Source: Lunatimonas salinarum
GTDB lineage: Bacteria; Bacteroidota; Bacteroidia; Cytophagales; Cyclobacteriaceae
DNA length: 64,000 nucleotides
NCBI RefSeq assembly: GCF_017811155.1
Contig: NZ_JACVCV010000010.1
Location: 1-64,000, forward strand
Reading direction: 5' to 3'
Part shown: positions 25,602 through 34,905 of the stretch, in pieces
Numbering within the stretch: the first letter of the stretch is position 1
How the letters are laid out: every line of letters begins with the position of its first letter
The notes under the pieces: model-generated
Told to the model about the DNA's origin: nothing
Database searches by the model: none
Seen by the model: the letters and a program-made list of their open reading frames with translations, nothing else
Program-made: the position numbers and the translations under genes

Positions 25602-27002
25602 ATGAGCTATAGAATAGAACATGACACCATGGGCCCTGTGGAAGTCCCCGCAGAAAAATATTGGGGTGCCCAGACACAACGTTCCATAAACAATTTCAAA
25701 ATTGGTGGTCCAAAGCATCAGATGCCCTTGGAGATCGTACACGCTTTTGCGGTGTTGAAGAAGGCGGCAGCACTGACCAATGCCGAATTGGCCGTATTGG
25801 ATGCCAACAAAGCCGCGATCATCGCCGAGGTATGCGACGAGATTTTGGCCGGAGAGCACGATGATCAGTTTCCACTCGTGGTTTGGCAAACCGGATCGGG
25901 CACACAGTCTAATATGAATGTGAATGAGGTAGTGGCCAACCGGGCCCACGTGAAAATGGGAGGGGCGCTGGTTGATGCCAAAAAATTCATTCATCCAAAC
26001 GACGATGTGAACAAGTCGCAATCGTCCAACGATACCTTTCCTACGGCGATGCATATTGCTGCTTACAAGATGATAGTGGAAACCACGATCCCCGGCGTGG
26101 AAAAACTACGGGATACCCTACGGGAAAAATCACAAAAATTCATGCAGGTAGTTAAAATCGGCAGAACCCATTTTATGGATGCAACGCCGCTGACGCTGGG
26201 CCAGGAATTTTCAGGTTATGTGGCCCAATTGGACCATGCATTACGAGCGATTAAAAACACGCTCCCCCATCTGTCTGAGCTGGCCTTGGGAGGTACCGCG
26301 GTAGGTACTGGACTTAATACCCCGAAAGGTTATGCCGAAAAGGTAGCAGAAAAGATCGCCGAAATCTCTGGCAACCCCTTTGTAACCGCACCAAATAAGT
26401 TTGAATCCCTAGCCGCTCACGACGCCGTGGTGGAAACACACGGTGCCTTGAAGCAATTGGCAGTTAGCCTTATGAAGATCGCCAACGACATCCGAATGCT
26501 GTCCTCCGGTCCACGGTCCGGTATTGGGGAGATCCTTATTCCAGAAAATGAACCGGGTTCCTCCATTATGCCGGGAAAGGTAAACCCAACCCAATCCGAA
26601 GCAATGACGATGGTGTGCGCTCAGGTGATCGGAAACGATACCGCAGTATCCATTGGGGGCTCCAACGGGCATTTTGAACTGAATGTGTTTAAACCCATGA
26701 TGATCACCAACCTGCTAAACTCCGCACGTCTCCTTGGAGATGCCTGTGTCTCGTTTAATGACAACTGCGCCATCGGCATTGAACCCAATGAGCCCTTTAT
26801 CAAGCGCCACCTCGAAAACTCGCTGATGCTTGTTACTGCATTAAACCCCCATATTGGGTATGAAAATGCGGCGAAAATCGCTAAAAAAGCCCACAAGGAA
26901 GGAACTAGCCTGCGCGAGGCCGCCCTGGCATTGGAGCTACTTACCAACGAGCAGTTTGACGCATGGGTGAAACCCGAGCGAATGATCGGAGGACTATCCT
27001 AG
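25602..27002 (+). CDS. fumC: Fumarate hydratase, class II
   Basis: 466 residues, the usual length. Interconverts fumarate and malate in the TCA cycle, iron-independent. The superfamily signature [15 protein letters not shown] near 319-333 contains the mobile-loop catalytic serine, and the substrate-binding [14 protein letters not shown] near 102 and [14 protein letters not shown] near 131 favour fumarase over aspartase. Single gene closed by a terminator. Confidence 0.96.
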   Translation: MSYRIEHDTMGPVEVPAEKYWGAQTQRSINNFKIGGPKHQMPLEIVHAFAVLKKAAALTNAELAVLDANKAAIIAEVCDEILAGEHDDQFPLVVWQTGSGTQSNMNVNEVVANRAHVKMGGALVDAKKFIHPNDDVNKSQSSNDTFPTAMHIAAYKMIVETTIPGVEKLRDTLREKSQKFMQVVKIGRTHFMDATPLTLGQEFSGYVAQLDHALRAIKNTLPHLSELALGGTAVGTGLNTPKGYAEKVAEKIAEISGNPFVTAPNKFESLAAHDAVVETHGALKQLAVSLMKIANDIRMLSSGPRSGIGEILIPENEPGSSIMPGKVNPTQSEAMTMVCAQVIGNDTAVSIGGSNGHFELNVFKPMMITNLLNSARLLGDACVSFNDNCAIGIEPNEPFIKRHLENSLMLVTALNPHIGYENAAKIAKKAHKEGTSLREAALALELLTNEQFDAWVKPERMIGGLS

Positions 27003-27015
27003 TTGATTCACCGCA

Positions 27016-27045
27016 AGGCTGTCCGAAAAGGGCAGCCTTTTTTTT
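27016..27045 (+). terminator. Terminator of fumC
   Basis: AGGCTGTCC (27016-27024) pairs with GGGCAGCCT (27030-27038), one T-G wobble, followed by eight T. Confidence 0.92.
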
Positions 27046-27189
27046 ACGGCCATGAGGCTGCTCGACTTTAAGGACACCCTCTTTTTCTAAAAAGGGTAGG
27101 TTAATTTCATCCAAAAGCGGATTAATGATTGATTTTTTGTAATTTGGAAGCATAAGTTTCGTTTTTTTACCATAGCCTCAAAAAAACAT

Positions 27190-27810
27190 ATGCCCATGAG
27201 TCTGATCAAATCCATTTTCGCCCTCTTATTGGTCACGGTATTTTTATTCGCCCCAGAAGACGCCATTGCACAACTCTCCAAGCAGGAGCGCAAGACATGG
27301 AAAAAAACCAAACGTAAGATGAGCCCCGAAGAACTGAAGACACTGGTGCACGAAAGGGCCCATTTTTCCGCTATGGCCGACTCCCTAAGCTCAGAAATTA
27401 GTCGCCTACTCGAAACTTCTCGCGATCAACAGGCCACCATAGACCGCCTCCAGGCCTCTCAAGCGCGGCAAAACCAGCAGCTTGCCGAACTTAAAGGCCA
27501 GCTTGCCAAGGTCAACGAACTTGAACAAAAATCCCCTTGGGATCAAGGTGTCGCATTCCGCGTCCAGTTTGGTGCGTTTAAAGATCACGACTTATCCGAA
27601 ATGGTCAAAGACAGCCCAGACCTGGAAATCGTAAAGGAAGATGGTTTCATAAAATATGTATTGGGGCAGTTTAGGGAATACGAAAAAGCCGACGAGCTGA
27701 AGCGTTATCTACGCCGGATCGGCGTCCAACATACTTGGATCGTCCCCTACAAAGATGGGAAACGCGTGCCACTCGCAGAGGTTTTGGAAGAAGCCTTGGC
27801 AGATGAATGA
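27190..27810 (+). CDS. Exported coiled-coil protein with SPOR-like C-terminus
   Basis: 206 residues. Signal peptide (LIKSIFALLLVTVFLFAP, likely cut after AIAQ), a Lys/Arg-rich segment, a coiled coil at about 60-118 rich in Gln and Leu, and a C-terminal 75-residue alpha-beta region (FRVQFGAFKDHD; EYEKADELKRYLRRIGV) that matches the pattern of SPOR peptidoglycan-binding domains. I infer a periplasmic, cell-wall-associated protein. Met3 at 27196 is an alternative start. Confidence 0.7.
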   Translation: MPMSLIKSIFALLLVTVFLFAPEDAIAQLSKQERKTWKKTKRKMSPEELKTLVHERAHFSAMADSLSSEISRLLETSRDQQATIDRLQASQARQNQQLAELKGQLAKVNELEQKSPWDQGVAFRVQFGAFKDHDLSEMVKDSPDLEIVKEDGFIKYVLGQFREYEKADELKRYLRRIGVQHTWIVPYKDGKRVPLAEVLEEALADE

Positions 27811-27911
27811 CGGCCCTAAGCTATCCGGGCATACTTGCTGCCTCGTTTGATCGGCAAATATTAATTGTAACCGCATGCCGTCCTAGGCCTAATCTTTCGT
27901 AATTTCGCCAC

Positions 27912-29612
27912 ATGGATTTTAGGTGGAAAATCAAGCAAAAAGCAAACCCGACCTTAGTTGAGCATCTCAGTCAGGAAATAAACGTAAACCCCACCCTAGC
28001 CAACATGTTGGTAAACCGAGGGGTAGTTGATTTCCAAACCGCCAAAGATTTTTTCAGGCCGGATCTGGACAAGCTGCATGATCCTTTCTTGATGAAAGAC
28101 ATGGACCTGGCCGTTGAACGGATTATCCAAGCCGTTGAACGTGAAGAAAAAATACTTGTCTATGGCGACTACGACGTAGACGGAACCACTTCAGTGGCTC
28201 TTTTTTATGGGTTTTTGAAAGAATTCTACGACCGGGTAGACTACTACATTCCGGATAGATACAAAGAAGGATACGGTATTTCCGAAAGGGGAGTGAAATT
28301 TGCCGCGGAAAATGGCTTCAGTCTGGTGGTTTCCTTGGACTGCGGTATCAAAGCCTTGGATAAAATTGACCTCGCAAATGCGCTGGGAGTTGATTTTGTT
28401 ATCTGCGACCACCATACTCCCGGTGATACCTTGCCTAAAGCAGTTGCGATTCTAGATCCCAAACGAAGCGATTGCCTTTATCCCTACAAAGAACTAAGCG
28501 GCTGCGGAGTAGGCTTCAAACTGATACAAGCCTATTCCCAAAAGACCGGAAGAAATCCTGCTTCCCTTTATGGCTATCTGGATCTATTGGCAGTGAGTAT
28601 TGCCTCAGATATCGTACCCATCAGCGGGGAAAACCGCGTGTTGGCATACTATGGTCTTGACCGGATAAACAATAACCCCCGCCCGGGTTTAAAAGCGCTT
28701 ATCCTAAAGGGCAAGGTGGAAAAAGACATCAACATTACCGACATCGTCTTTAAGATAGGCCCCCGAATAAACGCATCGGGAAGGATCGAACATGCCAAAG
28801 CCTCGGTGGAACTATTACTATCGAAGGATTTAGAAGGTGCCATTCGCAAAGCCGAATTGGTCGAAGACGTAAACGCCACTCGAAAAAACTTCGACGAAAA
28901 TATCACCAAAGAAGCCCTACAGATGATCGAAGACCGGGAATCACTTGACAGCTACCGAACCACTGTACTTTTCAAAGAGGATTGGCATAAAGGAGTGATC
29001 GGAATAGTCGCTTCCCGATGCATCGAAAAATATTACCGGCCCACCATTATCCTGACCGAGTCAAACAACAAAGCAACCGGCAGTGCCCGCTCGGTGTATG
29101 ACTTTGACATTTATGAAGCCATACAGGAGTGCAGCGACCTGCTGGATCAATTCGGCGGCCATAAATATGCCGCAGGACTTACGCTTGCGGTGGGGAACGT
29201 ACCGGCATTTCAAGCAAAATTTGAACAGGTGGTGCGCAACCGAATCCGCGAGGAACACCTGAGACCTACACTGGAAATCGACGATGAACTTCTCTTGGAC
29301 CAAATCAATTACAGGTTTTTCAACATCCTGAAACAGATGGCACCCTTCGGGCCGGGAAACCCCGAGCCGGTATTTTGTGCAAACCAAGTCTATGCGGAAA
29401 ACGTAAGGGTACTCAAAGAAAAACATTTGAGATTCGAGCTCGTGCAGGATGGCCAACAGACTCGACCGGTCTGCATTGGGTTTGGATTTGCCAAATATGT
29501 TGATTTTCTAAATAGTAAGATGAGGTTTAACATTGCTTTTGAAGTAAGGGAAAATACGTTCCGCAACACCAGCACCCTACAACTTTACGTAAAAGACATC
29601 AAATTTGACTAG
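27912..29612 (+). CDS. recJ: Single-stranded-DNA-specific exonuclease RecJ
   Basis: 566 residues. 5'-3' ssDNA exonuclease of recombination and mismatch repair. DHH-family motifs: YGDYDVDGTTS near 84-94, SLDCGIKA near 140, CDHHTPGD near 163, and the DHHA1 part with GHKYAAGLTL near 415. C-terminal OB-like domain with FGPGNPEPVF near 477. Followed after 3 bp by lptB. Confidence 0.95.
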   Translation: MDFRWKIKQKANPTLVEHLSQEINVNPTLANMLVNRGVVDFQTAKDFFRPDLDKLHDPFLMKDMDLAVERIIQAVEREEKILVYGDYDVDGTTSVALFYGFLKEFYDRVDYYIPDRYKEGYGISERGVKFAAENGFSLVVSLDCGIKALDKIDLANALGVDFVICDHHTPGDTLPKAVAILDPKRSDCLYPYKELSGCGVGFKLIQAYSQKTGRNPASLYGYLDLLAVSIASDIVPISGENRVLAYYGLDRINNNPRPGLKALILKGKVEKDINITDIVFKIGPRINASGRIEHAKASVELLLSKDLEGAIRKAELVEDVNATRKNFDENITKEALQMIEDRESLDSYRTTVLFKEDWHKGVIGIVASRCIEKYYRPTIILTESNNKATGSARSVYDFDIYEAIQECSDLLDQFGGHKYAAGLTLAVGNVPAFQAKFEQVVRNRIREEHLRPTLEIDDELLLDQINYRFFNILKQMAPFGPGNPEPVFCANQVYAENVRVLKEKHLRFELVQDGQQTRPVCIGFGFAKYVDFLNSKMRFNIAFEVRENTFRNTSTLQLYVKDIKFD

Positions 29613-29615
29613 CCC

Positions 29616-30347
29616 ATGATATTGAAAGCGGAAAACCTGATAAAAGTTTACAAGGGCCGAAAGGTGGTAAACGATATTTCCGTCAAAGTGGAACAGGGAG
29701 AGATTGTCGGGCTGCTTGGTCCCAATGGAGCGGGAAAAACCACCTCTTTTTACATGATCGTCGGGCTGATCAAACCCAATGGGGGAAAGGTTTTTCTCGA
29801 CCAAACCGACATCACCCCGCTTCCCATGTACCGACGGGCAAAACTTGGCATCGGCTACCTAGCCCAAGAAGCTTCAGTGTTTCGGAAGCTTTCCGTGGAA
29901 GAAAACATCCTGTCTGTTTTGGAAATGACCGATATTCCCAAAAAGGAACAAAAGGAGCGCGTAGAAAGCCTGCTGGAGGAGTTTAGCCTCACCCATGTCC
30001 GAAAAAATCTAGGAATGGTACTTTCCGGAGGAGAACGACGGAGAACAGAGATCGCCCGTGCGCTCGCGGTTGACCCAAAATTTGTATTGCTCGATGAACC
30101 ATTTGCCGGCGTAGACCCCATCGCCGTAGAAGAAATCCAGTCCATCGTGGCCAAGCTCAAAAACAAAAACATCGGCATATTGATCACAGATCACAATGTA
30201 AATGAGACCCTTTCCATCACAGACCGTGCCTACCTGATGTTTGAGGGAAGACTTTTAAAAGCTGGAACAGCGGAAGAACTTGCCGCCGACGAGCAGGTAA
30301 GAAAGGTGTATCTTGGCAAACATTTTGAGCTGAAGAGAAAAATCTAA
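29616..30347 (+). CDS. lptB: LPS export ABC transporter ATPase LptB
   Basis: 243 residues. ATPase that powers lipopolysaccharide transport from the inner membrane with LptFG. Walker [10 protein letters not shown] at 35-43, Q-loop region [11 protein letters not shown], signature LSGGE at 136-140, Walker [14 protein letters not shown] from 156, and the H-loop in [10 protein letters not shown]. The long GVDP-type spacing and [11 protein letters not shown] motif separate LptB from other ABC ATPases. Between recJ (3 bp) and a GH3-like gene (13 bp), in one apparent operon. Confidence 0.95.
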   Translation: MILKAENLIKVYKGRKVVNDISVKVEQGEIVGLLGPNGAGKTTSFYMIVGLIKPNGGKVFLDQTDITPLPMYRRAKLGIGYLAQEASVFRKLSVEENILSVLEMTDIPKKEQKERVESLLEEFSLTHVRKNLGMVLSGGERRRTEIARALAVDPKFVLLDEPFAGVDPIAVEEIQSIVAKLKNKNIGILITDHNVNETLSITDRAYLMFEGRLLKAGTAEELAADEQVRKVYLGKHFELKRKI

Positions 30348-30360
30348 CCCCGATAATACC

Positions 30361-31878
30361 ATGGAAGTGATAAATTCACTGATGACTTGGATACTAAAAC
30401 ACCGGATACGCCAGATCGAACGGTTTAAAAAAAATCCGCATGAAGTCCAGGACGAGATACTTTTAAAACTAATAACAACCGCAAAAAAGACCCAGTTTGG
30501 AAAAAAATACGGGTTCAGCCATATTGCGTCATACGGCGATTTCGCCCGTCAAGTCCCCACCCACGACTACGAAGGGCTCAAACCTTATATAGAACAAACG
30601 ATGAAGGGGGAGAATAACGTCATCTGGCCCACCGCAGTCACTTGGTTTAGCAAATCCTCCGGCACCACCTCCTCTAGAAGCAAATTCATCCCCGTAACGG
30701 AAGAATCCCTGGAAGAATGCCACTACAAAGGCGGCAAGGATATGCTTTCCATTTATATCAACAATTACCCCGAAACCAAGCTGTTTACGGGTAAAAGCTT
30801 ATCCATTGGCGGCAGCCATCAGATCAACCCTTTGGATGGAAGCAAAAACAGCAAGTATGGTGACATATCTGCCGTTATCATGCAAAACCTTCCCTTATGG
30901 GCCCAACTGGCAAGAACACCAAGCTTAGAAACTGCCCTAATGGACGAATGGGAAGCGAAAATTCAAAAAATGGCAGAAGAAACACGCAAAGAAAATGTGA
31001 CAAGCCTGACGGGTGTACCCACTTGGACGCTTGTCTTACTTCAGCGCATTTTGGATATTACCGGCAAAAGCGACATTTCAGAAGTGTGGCCTAATCTGGA
31101 GGTATTCTTTCATGGTGCAGTGGCTTTCGGCCCATACAGATCGCTTTTCAACACATTGATCCCTTCGAAAGGCATGCACTACATGGAAACCTATAATGCC
31201 TCCGAGGGTTTCTTTGGCCTACAGGATCAAAAGGACTCCGACGAACTCTTGCTTATGCTGGATTACGGTGTTTTTTACGAGTTTATACCCATGGAAGAAT
31301 GGGACAAGGAGGATCCTCAGATTATTCCTCTGGAAGGGGTAAAATTGGGCAACAACTACGCCATCCTAATCAGTACCAATGGTGGATTGTGGCGTTATAA
31401 AATCGGCGATACGGTTAAGTTTACGTCTATACAACCCTATCGTATAAAGATATCGGGACGAACCAAACACTTCATCAACGCCTTTGGAGAAGAAGTGATC
31501 GTCGAAAATGCAGAGCGGGCGGTAGAGGCAGCTTGTGCCGCTACCTGTGCAAAAATCACAAACTTCACCGCGGCACCTGTCTACTTCGAAGAAAAGAAAA
31601 ACCAGGGCGCCCACGAATGGATCATCGAATTTGCCGAGCAGCCATCCGATACGGAGCACTTCAAATCACTACTCGACGAAAACCTTCGGAAAATTAACTC
31701 CGACTACGATGCCAAACGATATCACGATATAGTACTCAAAAAACCGATCATCCACTTTGCCAACCCGGGCACCTTCGAAAAGTGGTTAAAATCCCGCGGT
31801 AAGCTCGGTGGACAAAACAAAGTCCCGCGTCTGTCTAATAACCGGGAATATATCGACGAAATTCTGAAATGGTTATAG
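30361..31878 (+). CDS. GH3 auxin-responsive-promoter family protein
   Basis: 505 residues. GH3 enzymes adenylate acids and conjugate them to amino acids in plants; bacterial members have no settled role. FSKSSGTTSSRSKFIP near 98-113 is the ATP/AMP P-loop-like motif, METYNASEGFFGLQD near 277-291 the second, and YKIGDTVKF near 345 the third motif of this ANL-type family. Third in a recJ-lptB-GH3 run, last before the DnaA-box region. Confidence 0.9.
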   Translation: MEVINSLMTWILKHRIRQIERFKKNPHEVQDEILLKLITTAKKTQFGKKYGFSHIASYGDFARQVPTHDYEGLKPYIEQTMKGENNVIWPTAVTWFSKSSGTTSSRSKFIPVTEESLEECHYKGGKDMLSIYINNYPETKLFTGKSLSIGGSHQINPLDGSKNSKYGDISAVIMQNLPLWAQLARTPSLETALMDEWEAKIQKMAEETRKENVTSLTGVPTWTLVLLQRILDITGKSDISEVWPNLEVFFHGAVAFGPYRSLFNTLIPSKGMHYMETYNASEGFFGLQDQKDSDELLLMLDYGVFYEFIPMEEWDKEDPQIIPLEGVKLGNNYAILISTNGGLWRYKIGDTVKFTSIQPYRIKISGRTKHFINAFGEEVIVENAERAVEAACAATCAKITNFTAAPVYFEEKKNQGAHEWIIEFAEQPSDTEHFKSLLDENLRKINSDYDAKRYHDIVLKKPIIHFANPGTFEKWLKSRGKLGGQNKVPRLSNNREYIDEILKWL

Positions 31879-32328
31879 TACCATTTTAGGAAATTTATTT
31901 AAACAAAAGATCGGGTAAATTGGTTGATGCGCCCCGAGTTCCGCAAAAATTTCTACGGAATACGACGGGTTTATCCGCAAAAAATAGTCTTTACGCCACC
32001 TAATCAAAGATTGTAAAAAACAAGCTTTTTTATCCACATTTATCCACACTTATCCACATAATATTGGCGTAATATGTTAATTATCTGATTACTTGATACT
32101 TACACCCTTATTTGAAAAATACAATTTGTGGATAACCAATTGAAATTGAAGCGATAAAAATCGCATCGGTAATATTTTCGAATTTGAAAGCTAATTTAAT
32201 GTGTTTTGAATAGGGAAAAACCCCGGTAATATTTCCGGCTCTACAAGCAACTCAACTACGCTATTTATGTGCTTCGCCTATCCTGATCAATCATATCGCT
32301 AAAACCGATAGCAGAAATAAACATATGG
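31879..32328. other. Candidate replication origin or DnaA-binding locus (four DnaA boxes)
   Basis: Gene-free, AT-rich 450-bp gap. Three perfect DnaA boxes TTATCCACA lie head to tail at 32030-32038, 32040-32048 and 32050-32058, a 10-bp period (one helical turn), and a fourth perfect box in reverse orientation at 32127-32135. Between and after them is an AT-rich stretch (about 32059-32125) that could unwind. This is the classical makeup of oriC. Against it: genes on the left run toward the site and no clear strand switch is seen. A DnaA-titration locus is the main alternative. Confidence 0.6.
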
Positions 32329-33147
32329 CTACATACCTTCCTTTCCCAAATCCTTTGCCTTTTCCCAATAAGCATCCATTTCAGCCAAGCTCATATCCAC
32401 TAAGCGTTTGCCCTCCTTCGCAGACTCCTGCTCCAAATACTGAAACCGCTGAATAAATTTTCGGTTGGTACGTTCTAAGGCTTCCTCCGGATTGATATCG
32501 ATGAATCGGGAATAATTGATCAGCGAAAACAACAGATCTCCAAACTCGGCAGCCGCCTCCTGTCGGTTGATCTCCCGGTCTCCCGACGCGTAGGCTGTTT
32601 TGAATTCGCCGAGCTCTTCCTCTACCTTGTCCCACACCTGTGAAGCATTATCCCAGTCAAAGCCCACCCCTCGGGCCTTTTCTTGAATACGCATAGCCTT
32701 GATCAAAGCGGGAAGCGATCGAGGTACACCGCCCAAAACCGATTTATTTTTTTGCCCCTTTTCCTGAAGCTTGATTCGCTCCCAATTTTGCTTCACCGCC
32801 TCTTCGTCTTCCGCATTCACATCGCCATATATGTGGGGATGCCTCCGAATAAGCTTTTCGTTTAAACTGTGGATAACCTCTGCTATATCAAACGCCCCTT
32901 TTTCAGATCCTATACGGGCATAAAAGACAATGTGTAGCAAAAGATCACCCAGTTCCTTTTTTATCTCCTGTAGGTCTGCATCCAATATGGCATCGGACAA
33001 CTCAAAGGTCTCCTCAATGGTCAGATGCCGCAGACTCTCCAGCGTTTGCTTCTTGTCCCAAGGGCACTTCTCACGAAGATCATCCATGATATCCAGTAAA
33101 CGGCCAAAAGCCTCAAGTTGGGAACTTCTGTCTGGTTTGATTGACAT
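32329..33147 (-). CDS. mazG: Nucleoside triphosphate pyrophosphohydrolase MazG
   Basis: 272 residues from the ATG at 33147; the longer frame to 33228 would overlap the divergent gene's start and adds an unlikely N-terminus. Hydrolyses (d)NTPs to monophosphates. Two MazG domains: Glu45-Glu46-x2-Glu49 with Glu65 and Asp68 (KELGDLLLH) in the first, and EEELGEFK with AAEFGDLLF in the second. LREKCPWDKKQT is the family N-terminal signature. Its 3' end borders the DnaA-box region. Confidence 0.95.
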   Translation of the reverse strand: MSIKPDRSSQLEAFGRLLDIMDDLREKCPWDKKQTLESLRHLTIEETFELSDAILDADLQEIKKELGDLLLHIVFYARIGSEKGAFDIAEVIHSLNEKLIRRHPHIYGDVNAEDEEAVKQNWERIKLQEKGQKNKSVLGGVPRSLPALIKAMRIQEKARGVGFDWDNASQVWDKVEEELGEFKTAYASGDREINRQEAAAEFGDLLFSLINYSRFIDINPEEALERTNRKFIQRFQYLEQESAKEGKRLVDMSLAEMDAYWEKAKDLGKEGM

Positions 33148-33197
33148 AGGCGCTGGGGAAACTATTCGGAAAATACGTGCGTTTTGAAAGTATTCCG

Positions 33198-33205
33198 TAA
33201 ATTTG
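33198..33205 (+). promoter_or_regulatory. -7 promoter element of the Cys-rich membrane protein/glmM unit
   Basis: TAAATTTG matches TAnnTTTG, 16 bp before the ATG at 33222. The -33 element is not clear. Confidence 0.45.
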
Positions 33206-33221
33206 TAGAAATAAATTTGAT

Positions 33222-33452
33222 ATGGCAACTGTATACCTCACGCTTGGTTTTATCGCCTTGTTTTTTATCCTTATGTCTGTGCGGCTTATCTTCCTGAAAA
33301 ACGGAGAGTTCAAAGGAACCTGTGCATCGCAGAATCCCTACCTAAATAAAGAGGGCGGTACTTGTGGATATTGCGGTAAAAAGGTGGAATCAGGAGAGGC
33401 CTGCGGTAATCCCGATAACGAAGTGGATAAAGTCTTGGCTAGATTCAAATAA
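33222..33452 (+). CDS. Small single-pass membrane protein with four-cysteine tail
   Basis: 76 residues. One membrane helix (3-25), then a soluble part with Cys34, 48, 51 and 61 (GTCASQNPYLNKEGGTCGYC). I recall similar small proteins in other Bacteroidota placed just before a phosphoglucosamine mutase gene, annotated only as membrane or secreted protein. Four cysteines with a CxxC could bind zinc or Fe-S. Same orientation as glmM, 37 bp upstream, probably one operon. Confidence 0.75.
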   Translation: MATVYLTLGFIALFFILMSVRLIFLKNGEFKGTCASQNPYLNKEGGTCGYCGKKVESGEACGNPDNEVDKVLARFK

Positions 33453-33489
33453 TAAATCTTTTTTTAACAGGTTCATTAAAAAATTTTCT

Positions 33490-34881
33490 GTGGCATTAAT
33501 CAAATCTATTTCCGGCATTAGGGGTACGATTGGCGGTAAAAGTGGGGAAGCGCTTACGCCCATAGATATTGTAAAGTTTGCTGCGGCATTCGGTTCTTGG
33601 GTAGTTGAAAAAACCAACAACCCAAAAATTGTGATTGGAAGAGATGCACGCATCTCCGGACCCATGGTTTCGCAGCTGATCACGGCAACGCTGCAAGGTA
33701 TGGGCCTGGAAGTGATTGACTTAGGTCTAAGCACAACCCCAACGGTAGAATTGGCCGTGCCGCTTGAACATGCCGGCGGAGGCATCATCATCACAGCGAG
33801 TCATAACCCCATCCAATGGAATGCCCTTAAATTACTCGGAAGCTCGGGAGAATTTATCAGCGACGAAGATGGGAAAGCGGTACTCGAAAAAGCAGAAAAA
33901 GAAGATTTCAATTTTGCCACCGTCAAAAAGTTGGGTAAATACACACCAAAAAACGACTACCTGGACAAACACATTGATCATGTCCTGAACTTGGAATTGG
34001 TCGATACCAAGGCAATCGCTGCAAGAAATTTCAAGGTAGTGATCGATTGTGTAAACTCTACCGGTGGTATCGTGATCCCCAAACTCCTCAAAGCATTGGG
34101 CGTAGAGGTAGTAGAGGAACTCTACTGTGACCCCAATGGCGATTTCCCCCATAATCCCGAGCCATTGCCTGAAAATCTTCGGGACATTGCCAAAAAACTG
34201 GAAAACGGGCATTTTGACCTTGGAATCGTAGTAGATCCCGATGTAGATCGTCTGGCATTTTTCTGCGAAGACGGTAGCTTTTTTGGGGAAGAATACACCA
34301 TTGTGGCCGTCGCCGACTATGTGCTGTCAAAAACTCCAGGCAACACAGTATCCAATCTCAGCTCTTCGCGGGCACTGAAGGATGTTACCCTGCGTCGCGG
34401 CGGCGATTACCATGCTTCTGCAGTGGGCGAGGTAAATGTAGTCCACAAAATGAAAGAGGTAAACGCCCTCATAGGAGGTGAAGGGAATGGCGGTGTGATC
34501 TATCCCGCATCGCACTACGGGCGGGATGCCTTGGTCGGTATTGGCCTTTTTCTGACCCATTTGGCACAGTTTGGCAAATCCGCAAGCCGACTGAGAGCTA
34601 CGTATCCTAACTACCATATCTCGAAAAACAAAATTGAGCTAACCCCCGGTATTGACATGGACCGTATCTTGGACGCGATCAAGCTCAAATATAAAAAGCA
34701 TCCCATCATAGACATCGACGGTGTAAAAATAGAATTTGAAAAAGAATGGGTGCACCTGCGCAAATCAAATACCGAACCCATTATCAGGATTTATTCCGAA
34801 TCCGACAGTCAGGCCACAGCGGATCATTTGGCCAATAAGATTATTTTGGATATCAAAGAGGTGATTTCAGAGACTATCTAA
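33490..34881 (+). CDS. glmM: Phosphoglucosamine mutase
   Basis: 463 residues from the GTG at 33490, which gives the standard N-terminus (LIKSISGIRGTIGG); the ATG at 33364 would add 42 unlikely residues and overlap the previous gene. Converts glucosamine-6-P to glucosamine-1-P for peptidoglycan and LPS. Phosphoserine Ser104 in TASHNPIQWN, metal loop DPDVDRLAF, sugar loop GEGNGGVI, and the C-terminal phosphate loop RKSNTEPIIRIY. A phosphomannomutase assignment cannot be fully excluded. Confidence 0.92.
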   Translation: MALIKSISGIRGTIGGKSGEALTPIDIVKFAAAFGSWVVEKTNNPKIVIGRDARISGPMVSQLITATLQGMGLEVIDLGLSTTPTVELAVPLEHAGGGIIITASHNPIQWNALKLLGSSGEFISDEDGKAVLEKAEKEDFNFATVKKLGKYTPKNDYLDKHIDHVLNLELVDTKAIAARNFKVVIDCVNSTGGIVIPKLLKALGVEVVEELYCDPNGDFPHNPEPLPENLRDIAKKLENGHFDLGIVVDPDVDRLAFFCEDGSFFGEEYTIVAVADYVLSKTPGNTVSNLSSSRALKDVTLRRGGDYHASAVGEVNVVHKMKEVNALIGGEGNGGVIYPASHYGRDALVGIGLFLTHLAQFGKSASRLRATYPNYHISKNKIELTPGIDMDRILDAIKLKYKKHPIIDIDGVKIEFEKEWVHLRKSNTEPIIRIYSESDSQATADHLANKIILDIKEVISETI

Positions 34882-34905
34882 CATCACCAGGACTAGTAGC
34901 GACGA

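Noticed and set aside
33364-33489. ATG start at 33364 for glmM
   Set aside because: It overlaps the Cys-rich membrane protein gene and adds 42 residues not seen in the family; the GTG at 33490 gives the standard N-terminus.
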